Under the pieces are notes generated by a model that worked only from the letters and a program-made list of their open reading frames with translations, was not told where the DNA came from and made no database searches. Of a stretch of DNA of 48,261 bases, positions 18,833 to 26,910 are shown one piece after another; position 1 is the first letter of the stretch; every line of letters starts with the position of its first letter. The translations under genes and the position numbers were made by a program. The DNA is taken from NCBI GenBank assembly GCA_031258195.1, contig JAIRNF010000005.1:1-48261 (forward strand), given 5' to 3'. The stretch is from Prevotellaceae bacterium. GTDB lineage: Bacteria; Bacteroidota; Bacteroidia; Bacteroidales; UBA932.

Positions 18833-19084
18833 CGGCATCTCATTTACCAAATCGGCTAAACCTATTGTTTTATCGCCGTTTTCAGGCTATTTTAGGGGCG
18901 TAATTAAAGCTATTCTATCGTTCTTAAAGTTTTGCCGGGCGATTATTAAGCTCGAATTAAAGCGAAGTACAATTTGTTTTTCAGAGGCATTAGGCGAATT
19001 TATATTTTAATCGGCTAATTTATAGCTATTTATATTGTTTATTCCGGGTTAAAGAATATGTACGATTCGTTTTACCCCCTATAT

Positions 19085-19958
19085 ATATTCGCAACCAACT
19101 CATTTTGGCTAAGGTCTGGCATACGCTCTTTGGGTATACTCGTAAAAAGCAGCACACAAAGAGGAAGCACAGAAAGCATTACGATAAGTATTAATATTTT
19201 ATGATTAAAGACCCAGCTGATACCAGCGCGATAATACCTTTCAACCAAAAGTTCGTTTTGCTCTTGTTTTTTTTCTCTGTTTTGAATTTCAAATTTAGTC
19301 TTAATAAAACGATGTGTTTTTGCCGAAAACATTATTTTATAAAGCACAGGAAGCAGGATTATACCTGTTATATACGAAACAAGTAAACCTACAGCTACAG
19401 AAAAAGCTTGATCAAAAAATATTGCCCCGGCAATTCCACTCAGAAGTATAAGTGGTACAAATACTGCAATTGTTGTTAGCGATGAGCTTAGCATAGGAGC
19501 GATTACCTCGTTAGTTCCTTTCACACAAGCGTCTTCCAAGCTTAAACCGCGTTGACGATATTGTCCTATATTATCTGTTACGATAATAGAGTTGTCTACC
19601 ATCATACCAAGAGCCAGAATCAGCCCTGTAAGCGAAATTACGTTTAGCGATATATTAAAAAGGTAGAAAAATAGCAGGCTGATGATTAGCGAAATAAGCA
19701 TGCTAAAGCCTATAATAAAAGGAGATCTGAGATCTTTTAAAAAAAGAGCGGAAACAATACAAATAAATATAAATGCAAGTATTAAATTTTGTTGTAGGTT
19801 AGAAATAGTGTAATCTAAGAGTTCGGTTTGATTCTGAGAAATATTAAATTCGATGTGAGGATAAAGCTCTTGAAATCTGGAAATGGTACTATTTATACCT
19901 TCATTTCCCTTATCGTATAAACTTAAAACATGCTTGCATTTGGCCTTGTTCTGTATGA
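19085..19958 (-). pseudogene. Second RND transporter, central part; 5' end missing
   Basis: Continues the RND gene of 16382-17741 across the repressor insertion. It starts near FIQNKAKCKHVLSLYDKGNEG, then FNISQNQTELLDYTISNL, the membrane segments, and the central GMMVDNSIIVTDNI motif with the proton-relay Asp pair region (ALGMMVDNS). It ends IPKERMPDLSQNELVANI. About 270 N-terminal residues are missing: the frame is lost at about 19958, where the mobilizable element begins. The missing part was not found on the other side of the element. Confidence 0.85.
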
Positions 19959-20236
19959 AAACCTATCAATAAAAAATACAAGAAAATAGATTTACAATAA
20001 CTAGTAAAATTATGATAAACAACTAAGCAGAAAGAATAATTAAGCAGAGTGTAGCGAATTAGCTGGGACAGCGTTCGTTACGCTCTGTTTTGCTTTATAA
20101 TGCAAAAGGCAGAAAAGCATAATTAGGCAGAACACAGCAGGAGTTTCGTTACTATCCCGTTACTTGAATAACGATGCAGATTATTTGCTAATCGGTTTTT
20201 ATTCAGCGTATTGCGTAGTTTTTCATACCGTCAGAT

Positions 20237-20280
20237 AACTCAATGATAACTAATTTTGTAACCAGAAAAAACATTGAGTT
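20237..20280 (+). promoter_or_regulatory. Integrase promoter bracketed by a 9 bp inverted repeat
   Basis: AACTCAATG (20237-20245) and CATTGAGTT (20272-20280) are perfect inverted copies, the second ending directly at the integrase ATG. Between them is TAATTTTG (20251-20258), a fit to the TAnnTTTG -7 box. This could be an operator or a leader hairpin that limits integrase translation. Confidence 0.5.
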
Positions 20281-21513
20281 ATGAGGTCAACATTCAAAAT
20301 ATTATTTTACGTGAAGAAGGGCGGCGAGAAACCTAACGGAAACCTACCTTTGATGTGCCGTATTACGGTGGACGGCGAGGTTAAACAGTTCAGCTGCGAA
20401 ATGGATATTCCGCTCCGCCTGTGGGATGTGAAGAACAACCGGGCGCAGGGAAAGAGCGCGGAGGCGCGGAAAATCAACCGCGCCATCGACAGAATCCGCG
20501 TGGACGTAAACCGCCGTTATCAGGAGCTGATGCAGACGGACGGTTATGTTACCGCCACCAAGTTGAAGAACGCATATCTCGGAATCGGAGTGAAGCAGGA
20601 AACGTTGTTAAAGCTATTCGAACAGCACAACGCAGAGTTTGAGAAGAAAGTAGGCTATAGCCTGGCGCAGGGTACTTTCGCCCGATACCGTACCGTCTGC
20701 AAACATATCCGGCAATTTCTTCCCGCTACTTATCATCGGGAAGATATACCGCTTAAAGAATTGAACCTAACATTTATCAACGATTTCGAATACTTCCTGC
20801 GGGAAGAAAAAAAATGTCGTACCAATACCGTGTGGGGATATATGATTGTATTGAAGCATATCATTTCCATAGCACGAAATACAGGCTTATTGCCGTTCAA
20901 TCCATTCGCGGGATATATCAACAGCCCCGAAAGCGTGGATAGGGGATATCTTACGGAAGAAGAGATACAAACGCTTATAGAGGCTCCGATGAAAAACAAA
21001 ACATACGAACTGGTGCGCGACCTCTTCGTTTTTTCTGTTTTCACCGGCTTGTCGTATGCGGATGTGAAGAAGCTCACCACCGACAACCTGCAAACGTTCT
21101 TCGACGGCAACCTGTGGATTATCACCCGCAGACGAAAGACTAACACCGACTCCAATATCCGGCTATTAGACGTTCCCAAGCGTATAATTGAAAAATACAA
21201 AGGCTTGACGGGCGATAACCGTGTTTTCCCCGTCCCGAGTAACAGCAGCTGTAACGAGAAGCTGAAAAAGATAGGCAAGCAATGCGGTATCAAGACACGG
21301 CTGACCTACCATGTCGCAAGGCATTCCGCGGCTACGACTATCCTTTTATCGCATGGCGTACCCATTGAAACCGTTAGCCGTATTCTCGGACACACGAATA
21401 TTAAGACCACGCAGATATACGCCCGGATAACCAACCAAAAGATAAGCCGGGATATGGAAACCCTGTCGCACAAGTTGGAGGGCATGGAGAAGAATATTTG
21501 TGAAGCTATCTAA
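20281..21513 (+). CDS. Tyrosine recombinase (transposon integrase)
   Basis: Catalyses integration and excision of the mobilizable element. A 410-residue protein with an N-terminal arm-binding domain, a SAM-like core-binding domain (about residues 100-200, TFARYRTVCKHIRQFL) and the catalytic domain. The catalytic residues seen are HxxR in YHVARHSAAT, LGHTNIKTTQ, and the nucleophile Tyr in QIYARI. The first catalytic Arg position reads TGLSYADV, with Ser in place of Arg; this substitution is usual in Bacteroidetes element integrases such as IntDOT. GC content and codon use differ from the neighbouring RND genes. Intact. Confidence 0.93.
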   Translation: MRSTFKILFYVKKGGEKPNGNLPLMCRITVDGEVKQFSCEMDIPLRLWDVKNNRAQGKSAEARKINRAIDRIRVDVNRRYQELMQTDGYVTATKLKNAYLGIGVKQETLLKLFEQHNAEFEKKVGYSLAQGTFARYRTVCKHIRQFLPATYHREDIPLKELNLTFINDFEYFLREEKKCRTNTVWGYMIVLKHIISIARNTGLLPFNPFAGYINSPESVDRGYLTEEEIQTLIEAPMKNKTYELVRDLFVFSVFTGLSYADVKKLTTDNLQTFFDGNLWIITRRRKTNTDSNIRLLDVPKRIIEKYKGLTGDNRVFPVPSNSSCNEKLKKIGKQCGIKTRLTYHVARHSAATTILLSHGVPIETVSRILGHTNIKTTQIYARITNQKISRDMETLSHKLEGMEKNICEAI

Positions 21514-21644
21514 AGTAACCGCATGCTGCCAAGTAGTTATACATCACTCACTATACCGACTGTAATGAGTGATACAATGAAACAAAGGCTGCTATAAGTG
21601 TTTAACCGCAGCGACTCCAATGGGCTTTTAAGGAAAAGCCGTAG

Positions 21645-21703
21645 CTTATTAGGGCATTTTCTTAACGCATCCGTTTCACTACTGCTAAAAATGCCCCAAT
21701 AAG
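21645..21703. other. Large stem-loop between integrase and mob genes
   Basis: Arms CTTATTAGGGCATTTT (21645-21660) and AAAATGCCCCAATAAG (21688-21703): 16 bp with one mismatch and a 27-base loop. Non-coding. It may act as a terminator after int or as part of the transfer origin region. Confidence 0.6.
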
Positions 21704-21733
21704 CCAAAGGGCAAACCCTCTGGACTCCCTAAA

Positions 21734-21797
21734 GCGGTCTTTCGACCGCCACCGCTTCGGGCGGTTATCATAGTAAATTATTCACTCTAAAATTTAC
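21734..21797. other. Candidate origin of transfer (oriT) upstream of mobV
   Basis: Three consecutive inverted repeats end nine bases before the mobV ATG: GCGGTC / GACCGC (21734-21749), ACCGC / GCGGT (21751-21765), and GTAAATT / AATTTAC (21773-21797). MobV relaxases usually nick at an inverted-repeat oriT just upstream of their gene. The nick position cannot be read from sequence. Confidence 0.55.
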
Positions 21798-21805
21798 CAA
21801 TACAA

Positions 21806-23023
21806 ATGGGATTTGTCGTATTACATATACAAAAGCCGAAAGGCAATGATGCCCGAACAACGGCACATATTGAACGGACGGTACAGCCGGGTAACGCCGA
21901 TCCGGAGCGAACGCACCTGAATAAAGAATTCGTAGACTTTCCGGACGGAATACAGAATCGCACACAAGCGATACAGCACCGCATAGAGAACGCAGGGATA
22001 ACTCGCAAAATCAGGGAGAATCAGGTACGGGCGTTGCAGGTCATGTTGTCAGGCACTCCCGAAGATATGCAGCGCATACAGAACGAGGGGAGAATAGATG
22101 ACTGGTGTCAGGATAATATAGAGTGGTTGCAGGATACGTTCGGGAAAGACAATGTAGTTTCAGCCGTGTTGCATCTGGATGAGAAAACACCACATATTCA
22201 CGCAACGGTAGTTCCTATCGTAACCGGTGAAAGAAGAAAGTCCAAACAGGAAGAGAACAACGGCAAGAAGAAATACCGTAAGAAACCCAAAGATACCGTC
22301 AGGCTATGCGCCGACGATGTGATGACCCGCGATAATCTGGAACGTTTCCAAGATACCTATGCTGAGAAGATGCAGAAATACGGATTGGAACGGGGTATCA
22401 AAGGCTCGGAAGCCCGGCATATCTCCACGCCTCAATATTATAGAGAACTGTTTGCTCAAAACGAAGACCTGAAAGAAAACATAGAGTATCTGCAAGAGGA
22501 GAAACAGGAGGTTTACGAGAAAGTGCGGGATATGTACGACCGAAAGGATGAAGCCCAAGAGAAGTTTCTGAACATGCACGAATATACCCAGCAGAAAGAG
22601 GAGGAAATATCCGACCTTGAAACCCGTATAGAGCAACTCAAACAGGATTATGAGCCGTACAAGGCGCGGGACGATATAAACCTGTTGCTTAGCGTATTTC
22701 CTCAATTAAATGAACGTCTGCGGATAGCCCAGCTATGCAAGGGTATCGGATTGACGATAGACACCATTAAGCAGCTATTTAAGGGGGAATCTTTATCATT
22801 CACAGGTAAGCTCCATTCTCCCGAACACGATCAATCATTCAGCGTGCACGATGCCAAATTGCAACTATTTAAGGAGAGTAAGGACTCCGACAGATTGAAA
22901 TTATCTATCAACGGACAGAACATCATAGAATGGTTTAAGCAGAAATATCAGGAAGTCCGGCAGGCGGTAAGACCGCATATTAAGCCCATCCCACCTACGC
23001 AAAAGAAAGGTAGAGGAGTATAA
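21806..23023 (+). CDS. MobV-family relaxase (Pre/Mob)
   Basis: Nicks at oriT and pilots the strand during mobilization. The 405-residue protein starts MGFVVLHIQKPKGNDARTT, the typical MobV opening, followed by HIERTVQPGNADPERTHLN. The metal-binding His motif is HLDEKTPHIHATVVPI (near residue 130). After about residue 210 the protein is a long charged coiled coil (KENIEYLQEEKQEVYEKV onwards), which is usual for the family and may mediate dimerisation. It follows the candidate oriT. No other mobilization gene is present, so it would act as a single-protein relaxosome. Intact. Confidence 0.92.
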   Translation: MGFVVLHIQKPKGNDARTTAHIERTVQPGNADPERTHLNKEFVDFPDGIQNRTQAIQHRIENAGITRKIRENQVRALQVMLSGTPEDMQRIQNEGRIDDWCQDNIEWLQDTFGKDNVVSAVLHLDEKTPHIHATVVPIVTGERRKSKQEENNGKKKYRKKPKDTVRLCADDVMTRDNLERFQDTYAEKMQKYGLERGIKGSEARHISTPQYYRELFAQNEDLKENIEYLQEEKQEVYEKVRDMYDRKDEAQEKFLNMHEYTQQKEEEISDLETRIEQLKQDYEPYKARDDINLLLSVFPQLNERLRIAQLCKGIGLTIDTIKQLFKGESLSFTGKLHSPEHDQSFSVHDAKLQLFKESKDSDRLKLSINGQNIIEWFKQKYQEVRQAVRPHIKPIPPTQKKGRGV

Positions 23024-23143
23024 ATTGCAAGATAAAAAGATTGGCATTTACTTTTAATATCGATTGCAAAGAGCAACTTCACCGCACAGTGAACGACCCC
23101 ATCATTCCTTCGGAATATTTTATGCCGTTACGAAACTTTTCAC

Positions 23144-23182
23144 TAAATTTGCACAGAGTATATACTTATGCGTAAATACGCA
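23144..23182 (+). promoter_or_regulatory. Restriction operon promoter with a palindromic operator
   Basis: TAAATTTG (23144-23151) fits the -7 consensus. TGCGTAAATACGCA (23169-23182), a perfect palindrome with 6 bp arms, lies just downstream of the expected transcription start. It overlaps the first possible methylase ATG (23168) and precedes the second (23201). This is a natural site for repression of the operon, for example by the methylase itself. Confidence 0.5.
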
Positions 23183-23200
23183 AAAAAAAGAGAATCGGCA

Positions 23201-24247
23201 ATGAAAGACAAGAAGTTAGAATCAGATAACGCCCCACGGCTCATTTCGTTGTTTTCGGGATGTGGAGGGCTTGACCTCGGTTTCGAAAGGGCGGGATTTA
23301 AGCCCGTATGGGCTAACGACTTCGATGCCGATGCTCAAGCTGTATACAAACTAAACATTGGCGAAATAGACGGGCGAGATATATTGAGCGTCAATGAAGA
23401 TGAAGTTCCTGACGGAGATATACTGACTGCGGGATTTCCATGTCAACCGTTCTCTAACGCAGGAAATCGGAAAGGCGTACATGACTCAAGGGGGATGCTA
23501 TATAAAGAATGTCTTCGGATCATTGAACGTAAAATGCCGAAAGTGATCGTTTTTGAGAACGTAAAAGGATTATTATCGAGTAAGTATATCGATGGTCGTA
23601 ATTTAGCCGAAGTTATAATCGAAGACCTGTCGAGGGTCGGACATGTCGGTTATAACGTTATCCATAAGCTCTTAAACGCTTCCGACTACGGCGTTCCGCA
23701 GAATAGGCAGAGAGTATTCTTCGTTGGGGTCAGAAAAGATTTAGGTATCAATTTTACTTTCCCCGAAAAACAGAAGAACGATAATTTGACCGTTCGTAAT
23801 ATCATTGACGTACCAGAGGATGTGCCTAATCAAGTCGATTGGCCTTTGTCGCCTCAAGCCCTCGAAATGGTCACATATATACCCGAAGGCGGGTCGTGGA
23901 AAGATGTTCCTTACGAACACTTGGCTCCGCGCTTCAAGCGAATAAGGGACGATATGAAAAAATATCGCTCGCCCAATTTTTATAGACGTTTTTCGCGCGA
24001 TGAAATTAGTGGTACGATGACTGCTTCCGCACAACCCGAAAACTGCGGAATTATACATCCTACCGAGAACCGGCGGTATACGATTCGTGAGGCCGCGAGG
24101 ATACAGTCTTTTCCCGATGATTTTTTGTTCATAGATGATTCGCCTAAGAATATTACGGCAATGTATAAGGTCATTGGAAACGCCGTACCTGTGACTTTAG
24201 CCTATCATGTGGGGGCGGCTATTATGGATCAAGTATTTAAAGGATAA
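23201..24247 (+). CDS. DNA (cytosine-5) methyltransferase
   Basis: Methylates cytosine at C5 and protects the element's host from the cognate restriction enzyme. Motif I is LISLFSGCGGLDLGFERAG, motif IV has the catalytic Cys in TAGFPCQPFSNAG, motif VI is VIVFENVKGL, motif VIII is QNRQRVFFVGVR, and motif X is IGNAVPVTLAYHV; the order is the usual one. Length about 348 residues with a short target-recognition region near residues 210-280. I prefer the ATG at 23201 because the ATG at 23168 would leave almost no leader after the predicted promoter and sits in a palindrome. The next gene starts in the stop codon (TAATG at 24245-24249). Confidence 0.95.
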   Translation: MKDKKLESDNAPRLISLFSGCGGLDLGFERAGFKPVWANDFDADAQAVYKLNIGEIDGRDILSVNEDEVPDGDILTAGFPCQPFSNAGNRKGVHDSRGMLYKECLRIIERKMPKVIVFENVKGLLSSKYIDGRNLAEVIIEDLSRVGHVGYNVIHKLLNASDYGVPQNRQRVFFVGVRKDLGINFTFPEKQKNDNLTVRNIIDVPEDVPNQVDWPLSPQALEMVTYIPEGGSWKDVPYEHLAPRFKRIRDDMKKYRSPNFYRRFSRDEISGTMTASAQPENCGIIHPTENRRYTIREAARIQSFPDDFLFIDDSPKNITAMYKVIGNAVPVTLAYHVGAAIMDQVFKG

Positions 24248-25650
24248 TGGATGCGAAGGTTTCAATGAATACAGATAAGGCGTATCTTTTAGGCTTAATA
24301 ATCGGTGGCGGCATCTTCGGCGATGCCGAAGATGTGTTTAGAGTACGACTTCCTTATAAAAAGTGGGGATCGTACTTAGAAAATCCACAACGAGCGGGGC
24401 AAATTTCACGCGACATAATGAATGTCGTTAGTCCTATGTTTAGAAACATATACGATCTCATCGTAAGTTTCGAAGCGATGACGAATGTGTGGTATATATT
24501 GTGCGATGGCGATACGACCGCGTTAAAAGCGGATTTATCTAACTATGGAATTTCCTGTGACGGCGAGGTACGAGCCGATGCGGACATAAGTAAGGTTTGT
24601 GCCCAATTGGTTGACGATAACTTGAAGCGACGCTTTGTCGCCGGTTTGGCAGATTCCATCGGTAGTATGGCGAAATCGCAACGCAGGTTTACCGATGAAA
24701 ACCAAATCCTTTCATTCGAGATCAAAGGGTATAACTTTAATTTCGTATGCGACCTTTGCCGCTTGTTGCACAGCATAAACTGCATTCCCGACCAAGTTAA
24801 TTGGAATCATCCTAATATCCACTGTACCAACGATCCGTATTACCTCGATTGGGATAAAGGATTCAAGCTACGCATACTGCTTGACCAGTATACGCAATTC
24901 GGCGCGTTCGCTTTCCGGACTAAGGCGGAATCGTTGCAAGAGAATCGCAGCCTTCAACAACAAACCCACACTGCCCTACCATGCCCTGAACAAAGAATGA
25001 ACGTTACGGCATCATGCGTACATCCCGCCGAGAACGATATTATTTTGCCAGAGCAAATTAGAGGAGGGCATTATATCCATTATCGTCATTTCTGCGCTGT
25101 TCTTGGCTGCGAACACGCACCTTGCGATAAGATATTAAGTCAGTTCTCGCGACTTGGAGAACTAATAATTCCTTTCCCTATTCAATGTAGGGATTCCATC
25201 TCTCGGATAGACGCCATCATCGCAAGCGATCCCTTGTTGGCGCAACGGAGTTATTCCGATATTACAGTAAGCGTATCGTCATTATTGGAGTCGTTTCAAT
25301 CCAATGCCAATTCGCGATTGTACGGTACCGACCCAAATAATGGATATCCGATTAAGGTAGTTATGCAAGCGGTAGCATACATAATAGCCGATGACGAAGA
25401 ACTGTTCGGGAAGCGTCCTAAAGGGTATTTGAAAATTATAACGCGACATATCCAAGACAATCCGGCTTTAAGCGTCCTATTTCGTAAACCGGATTTGCTA
25501 ACGCCATTGGTTATCGTTGGAAATAGGCGTGGGGCGTTAATTGGGGCAGATAATCCAACGGTCTATGAAAGATTGGTTATGCGTTCGTCTGAAAATAATC
25601 TGAAATTGAACGTTCGGCTTATTACGGAGGAGGATTTAAGAGATGCGTAA
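24247..25650 (+). CDS. LAGLIDADG-fold protein in a restriction operon, catalytic acids absent
   Basis: A 467-residue protein with two LAGLIDADG-type helices: AYLLGLIIGGGIFG near residue 12 and RFVAGLADSIGSM near residue 132. The DNA-binding saddle is suggested by the following strands (FEIKGYNFNFVCDLCRLL and FKLRILLDQYTQFGAFAFRTKAESL), which resemble intein-type homing endonucleases. The Asp normally next to the last Gly of each motif is Gly in the first and Ile in the second, so the classical nuclease site seems lost. The C-terminal 220 residues match nothing I know. It overlaps the methylase stop, and the next gene overlaps its own stop, so it is translationally coupled to both. Likely role, by inference: target recognition for the nuclease encoded next. 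Confidence 0.72.
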   Translation: MDAKVSMNTDKAYLLGLIIGGGIFGDAEDVFRVRLPYKKWGSYLENPQRAGQISRDIMNVVSPMFRNIYDLIVSFEAMTNVWYILCDGDTTALKADLSNYGISCDGEVRADADISKVCAQLVDDNLKRRFVAGLADSIGSMAKSQRRFTDENQILSFEIKGYNFNFVCDLCRLLHSINCIPDQVNWNHPNIHCTNDPYYLDWDKGFKLRILLDQYTQFGAFAFRTKAESLQENRSLQQQTHTALPCPEQRMNVTASCVHPAENDIILPEQIRGGHYIHYRHFCAVLGCEHAPCDKILSQFSRLGELIIPFPIQCRDSISRIDAIIASDPLLAQRSYSDITVSVSSLLESFQSNANSRLYGTDPNNGYPIKVVMQAVAYIIADDEELFGKRPKGYLKIITRHIQDNPALSVLFRKPDLLTPLVIVGNRRGALIGADNPTVYERLVMRSSENNLKLNVRLITEEDLRDA

Positions 25651-26233
25651 TAGGAACGAGGTATCATACTATCCGGAAATACAGGATTTCATCGAAGCCC
25701 AGTTAAAAAGCAATTTTTTAGCGAGCAATCGCCGGGAACTATATGTATTTTGGGGAATAGGCGAATTGAAATCGAATCTCCAACGCATCATTAAAGAACA
25801 TCCTGAAGAATGTTCCTGTGCCGTTAAGTTCGCTCAACGAGTACCACCGTTAAGCCTCGATATATTCGCTCTGGTTACGGACGGGACGAAGTTTGAACTT
25901 CTTATTTTAGAGGTCAAACTGGTGAAAAGTGCGGGATTGAGCGAGTGGTCGCAGCTCGTAGGCTATTGCCTCGTTTCGGGAGCGAAGTATGGATTACTTG
26001 TCAACATTGATAATGGCGGAAGCCCGCGTTTGACTCAGATGTTGCATACCGAGCGTCATATATCTAATATACAAACCATCGTCAACGGCGAAGCGCGAGA
26101 ACACTTGCTTGGTTTTATGCAATGGAATAGCCTCACCCATAATTTTGAATATAGCAGCCTCGGTTTTATAAAATCATTATCGGAATTGAGTAATAGGCTC
26201 GCATCCGAATTTGCAACGCAAGAAGAGGGGTGA
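25643..26233 (+). CDS. Small PD-(D/E)xK-type endonuclease, probable restriction subunit
   Basis: A 196-residue protein with the restriction-endonuclease core: YYPEIQDFIEAQL near the N-terminus (a helix with Glu), then LSLDIFALV with the metal-binding Asp, and FELLILEVKLVKSAGL with the ExK pair, followed by a Gln-containing helix, WSQLVGYCLVSG. This spacing fits PD-(D/E)xK nucleases. It has no obvious separate DNA-recognition domain, which fits a partner providing specificity. It starts eight bases inside the preceding LAGLIDADG gene (ATGCGTAA overlap) and ends just before vsr. The assignment is by motif and context; I do not recognise a named restriction enzyme. Confidence 0.72.
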   Translation: MRNRNEVSYYPEIQDFIEAQLKSNFLASNRRELYVFWGIGELKSNLQRIIKEHPEECSCAVKFAQRVPPLSLDIFALVTDGTKFELLILEVKLVKSAGLSEWSQLVGYCLVSGAKYGLLVNIDNGGSPRLTQMLHTERHISNIQTIVNGEAREHLLGFMQWNSLTHNFEYSSLGFIKSLSELSNRLASEFATQEEG

Positions 26234-26235
26234 CG

Positions 26236-26670
26236 ATGACTCACGATGAGCGATCTAAAGAAGTGGTAAGTTACGTTATGTCGCGGAATAAGGGTAGGGA
26301 TACGAAACCGGAAATCATCGTACGAAAATGTCTCTTTTCACGCGGCTTACGTTTTAGGAAGAACGATAGACGATATCCCGGCCAACCTGATGTCGTATTG
26401 CCTAAATATCATACAGTCGTATTCGTTCATGGGTGTTTCTGGCATCATCACGAAGGATGCCCTCACTTCACGATGCCGAAAGTCAAACTTGATTTCTGGG
26501 AGGCTAAATTTAATCGAAACAAGCAACGAGACATACTGAATACCGAAAAATTGGAATCCCTCGGTTGGCGAGTGATCGTGGTTTGGGAGTGTGAACTTAG
26601 AAAGTCCGTGAGAGATAAACGGCTTAAAGAATTATATACTGAGATAACAAGTATCTCGCCACAAAAATAG
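26236..26670 (+). CDS. vsr: Very short patch repair endonuclease Vsr
   Basis: Nicks beside the T:G mismatches left when 5-methylcytosine deaminates, starting their repair. Family motifs are RNKGRDTKPEIIVRKCLFSRG, the catalytic region PGQPDVVLPKYHTVVFVHGCFWHHH (Asp, metal site and zinc-binding residues), and ESLGWRVIVVWECEL. Length 144 residues. I chose the ATG at 26236 because GAGGGG lies a suitable distance upstream; a GTG at 26230 overlaps the preceding stop and would add two residues. Its presence supports the neighbouring enzyme being a true C5 methylase. Last gene of the cargo operon. Confidence 0.94.
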   Translation: MTHDERSKEVVSYVMSRNKGRDTKPEIIVRKCLFSRGLRFRKNDRRYPGQPDVVLPKYHTVVFVHGCFWHHHEGCPHFTMPKVKLDFWEAKFNRNKQRDILNTEKLESLGWRVIVVWECELRKSVRDKRLKELYTEITSISPQK

Positions 26671-26752
26671 TATAAGTCCCCATACAGATCGCACATACTT
26701 GGTTTATCCGTACTATATTTACTACTGGGTTTTATAGGCAAGGATACTCTAT

Positions 26753-26910
26753 CTTTATCCGGACACAAAGATATATTCCAAGAATGAAACGGAAACACCA
26801 AGCCCTACGGGTTTTTGGAGATTTCTTCCTTTTCGTTCCGAAAAGAGTAAATCTCCAAAAAGTGTTGCCTAATTCATTCTTTCCATAAGGGAGGTGTTTA
26901 CCGGATAAAG
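26753..26910. other. Nested long inverted repeat, possible structured RNA or element end
   Basis: The stretch folds on itself through nested arms in strict order: CTTTATCCGG / CCGGATAAAG (26753-26762, 26901-26910), AAGAATGA / TCATTCTT (26780, 26874), AACAC / GTGTT (26794, 26862), TTTTTGGAGATTT / AAATCTCCAAAAA (26812-26824, 26849-26861), and CTTTTC / GAAAAG (26829, 26840). The inner part would serve as a terminator after vsr. It has no coding potential. The 26911-27186 stretch contains only one small hairpin (ATCGGTT / AACCGAT, 27063-27082) and nothing else recognised. Confidence 0.6.

Larger units (their letters stand above)
17742..19084. mobile_element. 1.3 kb insertion in the RND gene, carrying a phage-type repressor
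   Basis: Bounded by the precise interruption of the RND frame: VANI (19085) and EWNENI (17738) join perfectly once the insert is removed. Both ends show TATA (17739-17742, and within 19082-19087), compatible with a short target duplication. The only clear gene is a CI-like repressor; no transposase or integrase is present. The rest (18547-19084) holds a tandem 12-mer, a GC-rich hairpin and no convincing coding frame. It may be a deleted prophage or satellite remnant. Confidence 0.65.

Noticed and set aside
18747-19010. Plus-strand frame of about 87 residues in the repressor insertion
   Set aside because: It starts at TTG inside the tandem 12-mer, runs through the GC-rich hairpin and shows no family pattern.
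20733-21293. Long minus-strand open frame opposite the integrase
   Set aside because: It mirrors the integrase coding frame, is rich in Ser and Arg with no recognisable domain, and the plus strand is clearly coding.
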